NCBI RefSeq assembly: GCF_014648875.1
Contig: NZ_BMRY01000004.1
Span: forward strand, 664,930-728,929
DNA length: 64,000 nt
Reading direction: 5' to 3'
From: Streptomyces parvus
GTDB lineage: Bacteria; Actinomycetota; Actinomycetes; Streptomycetales; Streptomycetaceae
Below the pieces are notes generated by a model. That model was not told the origin of the DNA and did no database searches. It saw only the letters and a list, made by a program, of their open reading frames with translations. Positions 1 through 8,396 of this stretch are shown here, in pieces; position 1 is the first letter of the stretch, and every line of letters starts with the position of its first letter. The translations under genes and the position numbers were made by a program.

Positions 1-737
1 GCGTGCCGTTCCTGGACCGCGAGGACTTTCGCACCTGGTCCGGCCAGGCGGTCTCCTCCCTCGACGCGTCCCGGCGCGCCTCCTCCACCCAGGCGATGAC
101 CGCGTACATCGCCGGTCTGCTGGCCGACAAGCGCGAGAATCCGGGCGACGACCTGCTGAGCGCGCTGATCCACACCGCCGACGAGGACGGCGACCGGCTG
201 TCCGGCGAGGAACTGATCGGCATGGCCTGGCTGTTGCTCGTCGCCGGACACGAGACGACCGTCAACCTCATCACCAACGGCGTCCACAACCTGCTCGCAC
301 ACCCGGGTCAACTGGCCGCCCTGCGTGCGGACTTCTCCCTCATCGACAACGCCGTCGAGGAGATCCTGCGCTTCGAGGGGCCGGTGGAGACCCCCACGTA
401 CCGCTTCACCACCGAGCCGATCGAGGTGGGCGGCACGGTGATCCCCGGCGGCGGCGAACTGGTCCTGGTCGCGATGTCGGACGCCAACCGGGACCCCGAC
501 CGCTACCCCGGCGGGGACCGCTTCGACATCACCCGGGACGCCCGGGGCCACATCGCCTTCGGGCACGGCATCCACTACTGCCTGGGCGCCCCGCTGGCCC
601 GTATCGAGGCCCGTACCGCCATCCGGTCGCTGCTGGAGCGCTGCCCGGACCTGCGGCTGACCGCCGACCCGGCGACGCTGACCTGGCGCACCGGAATGCT
701 GATGAGGGGCCCGCTGAGCCTGCCCGTCGCCTGGTAG
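1..737 (+). CDS. Cytochrome P450, C-terminal part (5' end outside window)
   Basis: The reading frame is open from the first bases and ends at TAG 735-737, leaving about 244 residues of a P450. The I-helix oxygen-activation motif AGHETT lies near residue 82. The ExxR-like EEILRFEGP segment follows, and the heme-ligand loop FGHGIHYCLGAPLAR contains the cysteine thiolate. The MPFLD at the visible left end is not a true start, because bacterial P450s are about 400 residues and the missing part is the N-terminal half. The family uses NAD(P)H-derived electrons through ferredoxin to hydroxylate or epoxidise small molecules. The substrate cannot be told from this fragment, and no ferredoxin gene follows. 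The next gene converges on it after about 40 bp. Confidence 0.93.
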   Translation, partial: VPFLDREDFRTWSGQAVSSLDASRRASSTQAMTAYIAGLLADKRENPGDDLLSALIHTADEDGDRLSGEELIGMAWLLLVAGHETTVNLITNGVHNLLAHPGQLAALRADFSLIDNAVEEILRFEGPVETPTYRFTTEPIEVGGTVIPGGGELVLVAMSDANRDPDRYPGGDRFDITRDARGHIAFGHGIHYCLGAPLARIEARTAIRSLLERCPDLRLTADPATLTWRTGMLMRGPLSLPVAW

Positions 738-776
738 CAGCGGGCAGGCTTCCGGCTCCCGGTTCTCGGGCTTCCG

Positions 777-1796
777 TCAGCCGCCGGGGATCTCGTCCAT
801 CGCCACCGGCCGGCGTTCGCGGCGGGAGACCTCGCACGCCTCGGCGATCCGCAGGGCGTGCAGGGCCTCCCGCCCGTCGCACGGATTGGCCAGCTCGCCG
901 CGGACCACGCGCAGGAACGCGTCCAGCTCCGCCTCGTACGCCGGGGCGAACCGTTCCAGGAAGCCCGGCCAGGGCTTCGCCGGGGCGCCGGGGCCGCCGG
1001 GCTCGGCCGAGGTCAGCGGCGTACGGTCGTCGAGGCCGACGGCGATCTGGTCCAGGTCGCCGGCCAGCTCCATCCGTACGTCGTACCCGGCGCCGTTGCA
1101 CCGGGTCGCGGTGGCGGTGGCGAGCGTCCCGTCGTCGAGGGTGAGCAGGGCCGCGGCCGTGTCCACATCCCCCGCCTCCCGGAACATCGCGGGCCCCGTG
1201 TCCGATCCGGTGGCGTACACCTCGCTCACCTCGCGGCCCGTCACCCAGCGCAGGATGTCGAAGTCGTGGACCAGGCAGTCGCGGTACAGCCCGCCGGAGA
1301 GCGGGAGGTAGGCGGCGGGCGGCGGCGCGGGATCGGAGGTGACCGCCCGCACGGTGTGCAGCCGGCCCAGCCGCCCGTCCCGCACGGCGGCCCTGGCCTC
1401 GCCGTACCCGGCGTCGAAGCGCCGCATGAAGCCGAGCTGGAGCAAACTCCCCGCCGCCTCGACCTCGGCCAGCGCGGCGAGCGTGCCGGGCAGGTCCAGG
1501 GCGATCGGCTTCTCGCAGAAGGCGGGCAGCCCGGCGCGGGCCGCGCGGGCGATGAGCCCGGCGTGCGCGGCGGTCGCCGAACAGATCACCACGGCGTCGG
1601 GCGGGGCCGGCGCCTCGTCCGCCCCGCTGAAGAGGTCGTCCACGGCGACGGCCGTCCCCCCGGTCCGCAGGGCCGAGGCGGCAGCCCGTTCCGGATCCGC
1701 GTCCGCCAGCAGCAGGGCGTCCACGGCGGGGTGACGGCTCAGCACCTCCGCATGGAATGTGCCGATCCGTCCCGTTCCGATCAATCCGATGCGCAT
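777..1796 (-). CDS. Gfo/Idh/MocA family NAD(P)-dependent oxidoreductase (inositol 2-dehydrogenase-like)
   Basis: A 339-residue protein begins MRIGLIGTGRIGTFHAEVL, a Rossmann GxGxxG dinucleotide-binding motif right at the N-terminus. The EKP motif of Gfo/Idh/MocA enzymes (FCEKPIALDL) follows, then the C-terminal GFO_IDH_MocA_C fold with DCLVHDFDILRWV. I chose the ATG at 1796. A TTG three codons upstream is also open, but the Rossmann strand normally starts at once. Such enzymes oxidise or epimerise sugars and cyclitols with NAD(P)+. The gene is divergent from a GntR regulator and near a sugar ABC transporter and ROK kinase, so a role in sugar or inositol breakdown is likely. The exact substrate is unknown. 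Confidence 0.9.
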   Translation of the reverse strand: MRIGLIGTGRIGTFHAEVLSRHPAVDALLLADADPERAAASALRTGGTAVAVDDLFSGADEAPAPPDAVVICSATAAHAGLIARAARAGLPAFCEKPIALDLPGTLAALAEVEAAGSLLQLGFMRRFDAGYGEARAAVRDGRLGRLHTVRAVTSDPAPPPAAYLPLSGGLYRDCLVHDFDILRWVTGREVSEVYATGSDTGPAMFREAGDVDTAAALLTLDDGTLATATATRCNGAGYDVRMELAGDLDQIAVGLDDRTPLTSAEPGGPGAPAKPWPGFLERFAPAYEAELDAFLRVVRGELANPCDGREALHALRIAEACEVSRRERRPVAMDEIPGG

Positions 1797-1836
1797 GGGC
1801 CCCAAGGTGGCTTCGCCCGGTCGTCATGTCAAGCAA

Positions 1837-1876
1837 TTGTCCTGACAAACGACAGGCCATGGCTATGTCCGGACAA
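1837..1876. promoter_or_regulatory. Two palindromic operators between the dehydrogenase and GntR genes
   Basis: Two palindromes with nearly the same arms sit 28 bp apart, centre to centre: TTGTC-CT-GACAA at 1837-1848 and ATGTC-CG-GACAA at 1865-1876. They lie between divergent genes, 20-60 bp upstream of the GntR start at 1895. GntR/HutC dimers bind short palindromes of this kind, and autoregulation plus control of the divergent gene is common. The assignment to this GntR is inference. I see no copy in front of the ABC transporter lipoprotein gene. Confidence 0.55.
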
Positions 1877-1894
1877 GCGAACTACGCTCGCCCC

Positions 1895-2653
1895 GTGACC
1901 GCACATGGAACCGACCGGCCGCTGCCGCTGAGCGTGGACCGCACCAGCCCGGTGCCGCTCTACTTCCAGCTGGCGCAGCAGCTGGAGGCGGCCGTGGAGC
2001 AGGGCCGGCTGGCCCCCGGCGCCCTGCTCGGGAACGAGATCGACCTGGCCTCCCGGCTGGGCCTGTCCCGCCCGACCGTCCGCCAGGCCATCCAGACGCT
2101 CGTCGACAAGGGGCTGATGGTGCGCCGGAGGGGGGTCGGCACCCAGGTCGTCCACAGCCAGGTCCGCCGCCCGCTGGAGCTCAGCTCGCTCTACGACGAC
2201 CTGGAGACGGCGGGCCAGCGCCCCGCCACCGCTGTCCTGCGCAACACGACGGAACCGGCCACGGCCGAGGTCGCCGCCGCGCTCGGGGTCGCCGAGGGCA
2301 GCGAGGTCCATCTCGTGGAGCGGCTGCGCAGCGCGCACGGCGAACCGATGGCGCTCCTGCGCAACCACCTGCCGCCGGGGCTGGTGCCCCTGCGCATCGA
2401 CGAGCTGGAGGCCACCGGCCTCTACCGGCTGATGCGCGCCGCCGGCATCACGCTGCACAGTGCCCGCCAGACGGTGGGCGCGCGCGCCGCGACGGTGGGG
2501 GAGGCGCGGGACCTGGACGAGGAGCCGGGGGCGCCGCTGCTGACGATGGAACGCGTGACGTACGACGACACGGGGCGGGTGGTGGAGTTCGGGTCCCACG
2601 TCTACCGCGCGGCGCGCTACGCCTTCGAGTTCCAGCTCCTGGTCCGCCCGTAG
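1895..2653 (+). CDS. GntR family (HutC-type) transcriptional regulator
   Basis: The 252-residue protein starts at GTG 1895 (VTAHGTDRPLPLSVDR), the position that leaves the paired operators upstream. An N-terminal winged HTH spans roughly residues 15-85, with PLYFQLAQQLEAAVEQG followed by the recognition helix region LASRLGLSRPTVRQAIQ and the wing KGLMVRRRGVGTQVV. A C-terminal UTRA ligand-binding domain (about 100-250) ends EFGSHVYRAARYAFEFQL, typical of HutC/DasR-type sensors of sugars or sugar phosphates. It is divergent from the Gfo/Idh/MocA gene and precedes the ABC transporter operon. It probably represses the dehydrogenase and its own gene through the two palindromes. The inducer is not visible from sequence. 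Confidence 0.93.
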   Translation: MTAHGTDRPLPLSVDRTSPVPLYFQLAQQLEAAVEQGRLAPGALLGNEIDLASRLGLSRPTVRQAIQTLVDKGLMVRRRGVGTQVVHSQVRRPLELSSLYDDLETAGQRPATAVLRNTTEPATAEVAAALGVAEGSEVHLVERLRSAHGEPMALLRNHLPPGLVPLRIDELEATGLYRLMRAAGITLHSARQTVGARAATVGEARDLDEEPGAPLLTMERVTYDDTGRVVEFGSHVYRAARYAFEFQLLVRP

Positions 2654-2685
2654 CCCACCCCAGCCCGTTCCCGGGTGCCCCATCC

Positions 2686-2817
2686 AGCCCGTCCGGCGTT
2701 TGAGGACGGAACCCTCGGGCTGGTGGCCCGCAGACTCCCAGGGGCCTGGGCCCCGGGAACCCCGCAGGCGCGGCCGACACCACCGCAACGGTTCCGTCCT
2801 CAATCGCCGGACGGGCT
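2686..2817. repeat. Inverted repeat, 28-bp arms (Streptomyces intergenic repeat type)
   Basis: The left arm 2686-2713 begins AGCCCGTCCGGCG and the right arm 2790-2817 ends CGCCGGACGGGCT. The right arm is the reverse complement of the left at 27 of 28 positions, with 76 bp between them. The core CGTCCGGCG-TTTGAGGACGG resembles a motif that recurs in Streptomyces intergenic regions. It lies between the GntR stop and the transporter operon and could fold as a hairpin in RNA. It could be a small non-autonomous repeat or an attenuator. The rest of 2654-3029 shows no gene and no clear promoter. Confidence 0.7.
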
Positions 2818-3029
2818 TGAAGGCGCGGGCCCGCCCAGGCCCGCCGGGCGGCGGAAAAGGTCCAGGCACACGGGTTGCGCTCGGCCGCCCCGTGCCCCAG
2901 GCTCCTGTGACCGTCGGCCACCCGCGCAAGGCCCCGGGGCAGGGCTCGGGGATACTGGGCAGCCGGCCCGGGACCGCACACCCCCGGCCAGGTCAGGCGA
3001 AGCGGACAGCAGAAGAAGGGCACGGTGTC

Positions 3030-4034
3030 GTGGCAAGGGTTCGGACAGGGGTACGCGCACTGGGCGCCGTGCTGGCAGTGATGCTGGCAGCCGCGGGATG
3101 CAGCAGCACCGGCGGCAAGCGGGCGGAAGAACGCGCGGCCGAGGCCGCCGAGGGGCGGGCCGCGGTGAACACCCCCCGCTGGACCTTCGCCATGGTCACC
3201 CACTCGGGAGACGGCGACACGTTCTGGGACATCGTCCAGAAGGGCGCCGAGCAGGCGGCCCTCAAGGACAACATCAACTTCCTCTACTCGCACAACGACG
3301 AGGCCAACCAGCAGGCCCAGCTCGTCCAGACCGCGATCGACAAGAAGGTCGACGGCCTGATCGTCTCGCTGGCCAAGCCGGACGCGATGAAGGCCGTGGT
3401 CGCCAAGGCCGTCAAGGCCGGCATCCCCGTCGTCACCGTGAACTCCGGCTCCGCCGAGTCGAAGGAGTTCGGCGCGCTCACCCACATCGGCCAGGACGAG
3501 ACCATCGCCGGTGAGGCCGTCGGGGACGAGCTGAACAACCGGGACCGCAAGAAGGCGCTGTGCGTCCTGCACGAGCAGGGCAACGTGGGCCACGAGCAGC
3601 GCTGCGCCGGAGCGAAGAAGACCTTCGACGGCACGATGCAGAACCTGTACGTCGACGGCACCAACATGCCCGACGTCACCGCGTCCATCGAGGCCAAGCT
3701 CCAGTCCGACAAGAGCATCGACGCGGTCGTCACCCTCGGCGCCCCCTTCGCCGACGCGGCCGTCCAGGCCAAGCAGACGGCGGGCAGCAAGGCCGAGATC
3801 GACACCTTCGACCTCAACGCCAAGGTCGCCACCGGCCTCCAGAGCGACAAGCTCGGCTTCGCCGTCGACCAGCAGCCCTACCTCCAGGGCTACCAGGCCG
3901 TCGACCTGCTCTGGCTCTACCGCTACAACCGCAACGTGCTCGGCGGCGGCCAGCCCGTCCTGACCGGCCCGCAGGTCATCACCAAGGACGACGCCGACGC
4001 CCTGGCCGACTACACCAAGCGGGGCACCCGATGA
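3030..4034 (+). CDS. Sugar ABC transporter substrate-binding lipoprotein
   Basis: A 334-residue periplasmic-binding protein of the ribose/galactose (Peripla_BP_4) type. It starts at GTG 3030, 10 bp after a purine-rich AGAAGAAGGG stretch. The signal peptide ends in a lipobox (MLAAAGCSST), so the mature protein should be a lipid-anchored extracellular lipoprotein. The body (WTFAMVTHSGDGDTFWDIVQKGAEQAA, then DGLIVSLAKPDA and GIPVVTVNSG) matches the two-lobed sugar-binding fold. It overlaps the permease gene by four bases, so the three transport genes form one translationally coupled unit. The sugar is not identifiable. The ROK kinase and Gfo/Idh/MocA enzyme nearby suggest a hexose, amino sugar or cyclitol. 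Confidence 0.93.
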   Translation: MARVRTGVRALGAVLAVMLAAAGCSSTGGKRAEERAAEAAEGRAAVNTPRWTFAMVTHSGDGDTFWDIVQKGAEQAALKDNINFLYSHNDEANQQAQLVQTAIDKKVDGLIVSLAKPDAMKAVVAKAVKAGIPVVTVNSGSAESKEFGALTHIGQDETIAGEAVGDELNNRDRKKALCVLHEQGNVGHEQRCAGAKKTFDGTMQNLYVDGTNMPDVTASIEAKLQSDKSIDAVVTLGAPFADAAVQAKQTAGSKAEIDTFDLNAKVATGLQSDKLGFAVDQQPYLQGYQAVDLLWLYRYNRNVLGGGQPVLTGPQVITKDDADALADYTKRGTR

Positions 4035-5086
4035 GCGGCTCCACCGCCGCCCCGGAGAAGCCCGCGCAGCTCGACGAGCGCCTCGTCCACACCTCGCCGC
4101 TCCGCAAGCTGCTCGGCCGCCCCGAGCTGGGCTCGGTCGTCGGCGCGGTCGCCGTCTTCCTGTTCTTCGCGATCGTCGCCGACAGCTTCCTCCAGGCGTC
4201 CAGCTTCGGCACCGTCCTGTACGCGGCCTCGGTGCTCGGCATCATGGCCGCCCCGGTGGCCCTGCTGATGATCGGCGGCGAGTTCGACCTCTCCGCGGGC
4301 GTCCTGGTGACCAGCTCCGCGCTGATCTCGTCGATGTTCAGCTACCAGATGACGGCCAACGTCTGGGTCGGCGTCCTGGTGTCCCTGCTGGTCACGCTCG
4401 CCATCGGCGCGTTCAACGGCTTCATGCTGACCCGCACCAAACTGCCGAGCTTCATCATCACGCTCGGCACGTTCCTGATGCTGACCGGTCTGAACCTCGG
4501 CTTCACCAAGCTCATCAGCGGCACCGTCTCCACCAAGGCGATCGGCGACATGGAGGGCTTCGACTCGGCCCACGCCCTGTTCGCCTCCACGCTGACCGTC
4601 GGCAGCGTCGAGTTCAAGGTGACCATCCTGTGGTGGATCGCCCTCGTCGCCGTCGCCACCTGGATCCTGCTCCGTACCCGCTTCGGCAACTGGATCTTCG
4701 CGGTCGGCGGTCAGGCCGACGCGGCCCGCGCGGTCGGCGTCCCGGTCGTCCGCACCAAGATCGGCCTCTACCTCGGCGTCGCCTTCGCCGCCTGGATCTC
4801 CGGCCAGCACCTGCTGTTCAGCTACGACGTCGTCCAGTCCGGCGAGGGCGTCGGCAACGAGCTGACGTACATCATCGCCGCCGTCATCGGCGGCTGCCTG
4901 ATCACCGGCGGCTACGGCTCCGCGATCGGCTCGGCGGTCGGCGCCTTCATCTTCGGCATGACCAGCAAGGGCATCGTCTACGCCGAGTGGAACCCGGACT
5001 GGTTCAAATTCTTCCTGGGAGCGATGCTGCTCCTGGCCACCCTGCTCAACGCGTGGGTGCGCAAGCGCGCGGAGGCGACGACATGA
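4031..5086 (+). CDS. Sugar ABC transporter permease (RbsC/BPD_transp_2 type)
   Basis: A 351-residue integral membrane protein starting ATG 4031 in an ATGA overlap with the lipoprotein stop. After a short cytoplasmic N-terminus there are about eight to ten hydrophobic helices. MIGGEFDLSAGVLVTSSALI is the conserved signature of ribose-type permeases, and KLPSFIITLGTFLMLTGLNLG and GGCLITGGYGSAIGSAVGA are also typical. It should form a homodimer channel for the sugar delivered by the upstream lipoprotein. It ends in a second ATGA overlap with the ATPase gene, so the three subunits are probably made in fixed proportion. Confidence 0.93.
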   Translation: MSGSTAAPEKPAQLDERLVHTSPLRKLLGRPELGSVVGAVAVFLFFAIVADSFLQASSFGTVLYAASVLGIMAAPVALLMIGGEFDLSAGVLVTSSALISSMFSYQMTANVWVGVLVSLLVTLAIGAFNGFMLTRTKLPSFIITLGTFLMLTGLNLGFTKLISGTVSTKAIGDMEGFDSAHALFASTLTVGSVEFKVTILWWIALVAVATWILLRTRFGNWIFAVGGQADAARAVGVPVVRTKIGLYLGVAFAAWISGQHLLFSYDVVQSGEGVGNELTYIIAAVIGGCLITGGYGSAIGSAVGAFIFGMTSKGIVYAEWNPDWFKFFLGAMLLLATLLNAWVRKRAEATT

Positions 5087-5937
5087 CGGCCACGTCCGAG
5101 ACGTCCGGGAAGACCGCCGGCCCCCTCGTCGAGCTGGACGACGTGTCCAAGTTCTACGGCAACATCAAGGCCCTGGAACACGTCTCGCTGGAGGTTCACG
5201 CGGGCGAGATCACCTGCGTCCTCGGCGACAACGGCGCCGGCAAGTCCACCCTCATCAAGATCATCGCAGGGCTGCACGGACACGACGCCGGACGCTTTCT
5301 GATCGAGGGCGAGGAGACGACCCTCGCCAACCCGCGCGACGCCCTGGACCGGGGCATCGCCACCGTCTACCAGGACCTCGCCGTCGTCCCGCTGATGCCG
5401 GTCTGGCGGAACTTCTTCCTCGGCTCCGAGCCCACGACCGGCGTCGGCCCCTTCAAGCGCCTCGACGTCCGGAAGATGCGCGAGACGACCCGTACGGAAC
5501 TGCTCCGCATGGGCATCGACCTGCGCGACGTCGACCAGCCCATCGGCACCCTGTCCGGCGGCGAGCGCCAGTGCGTCGCCATCGCCCGCGCCGTCTACTT
5601 CGGCGCCAAGGTCCTCGTCCTGGACGAGCCGACCGCCGCGCTCGGCGTCAAGCAGTCCGGGGTGGTCCTCAAGTACGTGGCGGCCGCCCGCGACGCCGGC
5701 CTCGGCGTGGTCCTCATCACGCACAACCCGCACCACGCCCACCTCGTCGGCGACCGGTTCGTCCTCCTCAAGCGCGGAGTGATGTCCGGCAGCCACACCA
5801 AGGACGACATCACGCTCGACGAGCTGACCCGGCAGATGGCGGGCGGCAGCGAGCTGGAGGAGCTCAGCCACGAGCTGGAACGCACTCCCGCGCCCACCCT
5901 CCCGGGCACGTCCGCGGCGACCGAAGAAGGATCCTGA
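5083..5937 (+). CDS. Sugar ABC transporter ATP-binding protein, single nucleotide-binding domain
   Basis: The 284-residue ATPase has Walker A GDNGAGKST, the signature LSGGERQ, Walker B VLVLDEPTAALG and the switch histidine in LITHNPHHAH. It carries one nucleotide-binding domain, whereas RbsA/XylG-type ATPases of this transporter class usually have two in tandem. It is therefore of the shorter FrcA-like form and should act as a homodimer. The gene starts ATG 5083 within an ATGA overlap with the permease. About 135 bp without a gene separate it from the ROK kinase, which probably belongs to the same transcript. Confidence 0.94.
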   Translation: MTATSETSGKTAGPLVELDDVSKFYGNIKALEHVSLEVHAGEITCVLGDNGAGKSTLIKIIAGLHGHDAGRFLIEGEETTLANPRDALDRGIATVYQDLAVVPLMPVWRNFFLGSEPTTGVGPFKRLDVRKMRETTRTELLRMGIDLRDVDQPIGTLSGGERQCVAIARAVYFGAKVLVLDEPTAALGVKQSGVVLKYVAAARDAGLGVVLITHNPHHAHLVGDRFVLLKRGVMSGSHTKDDITLDELTRQMAGGSELEELSHELERTPAPTLPGTSAATEEGS

Positions 5938-6071
5938 CCGACGACCCGTCCCGGCGCGGCCGACCCCGCCCGTCGGCCCGCCGGGGCCGGGCAGTGGCAG
6001 AATCGAGCCCGGCGGGCGCCGTCCGCCGCCGGCCGCGACAGCGGCCCGGCCCCCCAGACCCCGCAGGGACG

Positions 6072-7238
6072 ATGAGCACGTACCGCGACTTCGCCCACCG
6101 CGGCTCCGCCCGCGCCACCGTCCTCAGGACGGTCGGCACCAAGGAACGCCGCTCGCACCTGTCCGCGCCCCGCGTCCCCACGGTCGGGATCGACATCGGC
6201 GGTACGAAGGTGATGGCGGGCGTCGTCGACGCCGACGGCAACATCCTGGAGAAGGTCCGCACCGAGACGCCCGACAAGTCCAAGAGCCCCAAGGTCGTCG
6301 AGGACACCATCGTCGAGCTGGTGCTGGACCTCTCCGACCGGCACGACGTCCACGCGGTGGGCATCGGCGCGGCGGGCTGGGTCGACGCCGACCGCTCCAA
6401 AGTCCTCTTCGCCCCGCACCTCGCCTGGCGCGACGAGCCCCTGCGCGACGCCATCGCCTCCCGGCTCGTCGTCCCCGTCATGGTCGACAACGACGCCAAC
6501 ACCGCCGCCTGGGCGGAATGGCGCTTCGGCGCGGGCCGCGGCGAGGACCACCTCGTCATGATCACCCTCGGTACGGGCATCGGCGGCGCGATCCTGGAGG
6601 ACGGCCAGGTCAAGCGCGGCAAGTACGGCGTGGCCGGTGAGTTCGGCCACATGCAGGTCGTCCCTTCGGGGCACCGCTGCCCCTGCGGCAACCGCGGCTG
6701 CTGGGAGCAGTACAGCTCCGGCAACGCCCTCGTCCGCGAGGCCAAGGAGCTGGCCGCCGCCGACTCCCCGGTCGCCCACTACCTGCTGGACCGGGTGAAG
6801 GGGAACGTCTCCGACATCACCGGGCCGCTCATCACCGAACTGGCCCGCGAGGGCGATGCGATGTGCATCGAACTCCTCCAGGACATCGGCCAGTGGCTCG
6901 GCATCGGCATCGCCAATCTGGCCGCCGCGCTCGACCCCTCCTGCTTCGTCATCGGAGGCGGCGTCAGCGCCGCCGACGACCTCCTGATCAACCCCGCCCG
7001 GGACGCCTTCAAGCGCCATCTCACCGGCCGCGGCTACCGTCCCGAGGCCAGGATCGCCAAGGCGCAGCTGGGCCCCGAGGCGGGTATGGTCGGCGCCGCG
7101 GACCTGGCGCGGCTGGTCGCCCGCCGCTTCCGCCGGACCAACCGGCGGCGCGTCGAGCGGTACGAGCGCTACGCCCAGATCTACGACCAGGCGGCGAGCA
7201 CCATCCGCAACACGCGGTCCACCCGTACCGCCGACTGA
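6072..7238 (+). CDS. ROK family sugar kinase (glucokinase-like)
   Basis: The 388-residue protein has the ATP-binding DIGGTK motif near residue 41, the sugar-binding VDNDANTAAWAEW segment, the GTGIGGAI loop, and the ROK zinc signature GH...CPCGNRGCWEQYSSG. It is about 70 residues longer than typical Streptomyces GlkA. It has an extra N-terminal stretch of about 36 residues before the kinase core and a basic tail rich in Arg (RRFRRTNRRRVERYERYAQ). The N-terminal extension is too short to be the HTH of ROK repressors, so kinase activity is expected. It probably phosphorylates the sugar taken up by the upstream ABC transporter. The GntR gene, not this one, would be the regulator. Confidence 0.9.
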   Translation: MSTYRDFAHRGSARATVLRTVGTKERRSHLSAPRVPTVGIDIGGTKVMAGVVDADGNILEKVRTETPDKSKSPKVVEDTIVELVLDLSDRHDVHAVGIGAAGWVDADRSKVLFAPHLAWRDEPLRDAIASRLVVPVMVDNDANTAAWAEWRFGAGRGEDHLVMITLGTGIGGAILEDGQVKRGKYGVAGEFGHMQVVPSGHRCPCGNRGCWEQYSSGNALVREAKELAAADSPVAHYLLDRVKGNVSDITGPLITELAREGDAMCIELLQDIGQWLGIGIANLAAALDPSCFVIGGGVSAADDLLINPARDAFKRHLTGRGYRPEARIAKAQLGPEAGMVGAADLARLVARRFRRTNRRRVERYERYAQIYDQAASTIRNTRSTRTAD

Positions 7239-7312
7239 ACCGCGACCGCCCTTTCCGGCGTCCACCCCTCCGTACGCCTCACGTCGCCGCAGCACCTAGG
7301 GACCACCTGATC

Positions 7313-7909
7313 ATGATCGCAGCCGAGCACCCCGTGGTGCCGCACCAGTCGGAGTCTCCGGGCGACGGCGAGGGCAGACCGCCCGAGGACCGCCGGCGGG
7401 TGTTCAAGCGGCGCTTCATCACCGCCACGATCATCGTGCTGCTGATCGGCATCCCGGCCGGCTACCTGCTGATCTCGGCCGGCCAGAGCCGCCGCTCGGG
7501 CATGGACAAGGAGACCGAGGCGGCCGCCCAGGGGCTGCGCGAGGGCTGGCCCTCCAAGATGCAGCGCCGGATCTTCGAGATCCCGGTGCCCGGCAACGGA
7601 CAGGGCGTTCAGTACTACGAGACGAACAACTGGAAGGCCAGCCGGCTGTACGTGAAGTTCCGTACCACCTCCGCCGGTCTCGACCGCTTCCTGACCGGGG
7701 TGGGCACCGGACGTGCGGCGCTGGAGCCCGACAGGATCTCCATCAGCCCGCGGGACATCAAGATCACCGGCTGGTCCTTCGGCCCGGGCGAGCACTGGGC
7801 CGGCACCACGCACAGCAACAAGAAGCCGCGCCCCACCCAGAACATCACGGTCAACATGACCGATCCGGCCAGCCCCGTCGTCTATGTCGTATCGGCGGCG
7901 ACCCCCTGA
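7313..7909 (+). CDS. Conserved membrane-anchored protein of unknown function
   Basis: A 198-residue protein starting ATG 7313 after CTAGGGA. An acidic, disordered N-terminus (about 1-35) is followed by one hydrophobic segment, FITATIIVLLIGIPAGYLLI (about 40-60), then an extracytoplasmic domain of about 135 residues with no Cys. The outside part contains NNWKASRLYVKFRTTSAGLDRFL and ITGWSFGPGEHWAGTTHSNKKPRP. I do not recognise a named family. It follows the ROK kinase by 74 bp and is closed by a strong hairpin at 7983-8025, so it may be the last gene of the sugar operon, but nothing in it indicates a sugar role. Confidence 0.8.
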   Translation: MIAAEHPVVPHQSESPGDGEGRPPEDRRRVFKRRFITATIIVLLIGIPAGYLLISAGQSRRSGMDKETEAAAQGLREGWPSKMQRRIFEIPVPGNGQGVQYYETNNWKASRLYVKFRTTSAGLDRFLTGVGTGRAALEPDRISISPRDIKITGWSFGPGEHWAGTTHSNKKPRPTQNITVNMTDPASPVVYVVSAATP

Positions 7910-7911
7910 CC

Positions 7912-7956
7912 GTGAGCCCGTGTGGCGACCCTTGGGCGTGAGCCCGTGAGCCCGTG
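7912..7956. repeat. Three copies of GTGAGCCCGTG
   Basis: The 11-mer GTGAGCCCGTG occurs at 7912-7922, 7938-7948 and 7946-7956, the last two overlapping by three bases. It sits just after a stop codon in non-coding DNA and looks like local slippage. I see no function. Confidence 0.5.
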
Positions 7957-7982
7957 AGGCGCCCCCCCCCGCGGAGCCTGAG

Positions 7983-8025
7983 CGAGTCGGCCCCGGCGGA
8001 TATCCCACCCGCCGGGGCCGACTCG
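7983..8025. terminator. Strong hairpin terminator, 17-bp perfect stem
   Basis: The arms 7983-7999 and 8009-8025 are perfect reverse complements (CGAGTCGGCCCCGGCGG on the left), with a nine-base loop. There is no T-run, as is usual for Streptomyces terminators. It separates the sugar and membrane-protein unit from the 2-methylisoborneol operon. Confidence 0.85.
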
Positions 8026-8396
8026 CGTGTGCGTGGCCACTCTCCGCAGCCGCCCTACCCTGTCCCGCGCGGCACTGCCACCGCCTGCCCGCCCAGGCAG
8101 GCCGGATTTCGTCGCGCATGGGCCGTTGTGGGCTCCACCAGCCCGGGACGCCTGCCGGACGGCCCTCGCAAGCACGGCTGAAATCCGTCCAACGCGGCCA
8201 AACGTTCCTCGGGCGCGATCATCGTATCGAGCTAACGTCGGTGGATTTCCTTGGTCCGAACGGTGGCGGGGCCCTTAGTGTTCCCCTGGATCTGGAGGGG
8301 GTTCATCTCCTTATCGGATCTTTCCTCCGCATTCCCACCCCTACGACCGTTCGCGTCGCATGCGCGCGTCCCGCCCGACCAAGGAGAGCCTGCCCG
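8026..8396 (+). promoter_or_regulatory. Leader and presumed promoter region of the 2-methylisoborneol operon
   Basis: No gene is supported in these 370 bases. The part from about 8190 to 8345 is less GC-rich than its surroundings, fitting a promoter region. A short inverted repeat CCCCT/AGGGG flanks positions 8283-8300. The Shine-Dalgarno AAGGAG at 8381-8386 fixes the shell-protein start at 8397. I could not assign a -10/-35 pair with confidence. Confidence 0.4.

Noticed and set aside
529..1860. A 443-residue minus-strand frame across the Gfo/Idh/MocA gene
   Set aside because: Its translation is Arg/Gly/Pro-rich low complexity, typical of the shadow of a GC-rich gene. The 339-residue frame in the same place has clear motifs.
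8283..8300. CCCCT/AGGGG inverted repeat as a terminator or operator of the methylisoborneol operon
   Set aside because: The stem is only five bases and common in GC-rich DNA. It is noted in the leader description but not called as a site.
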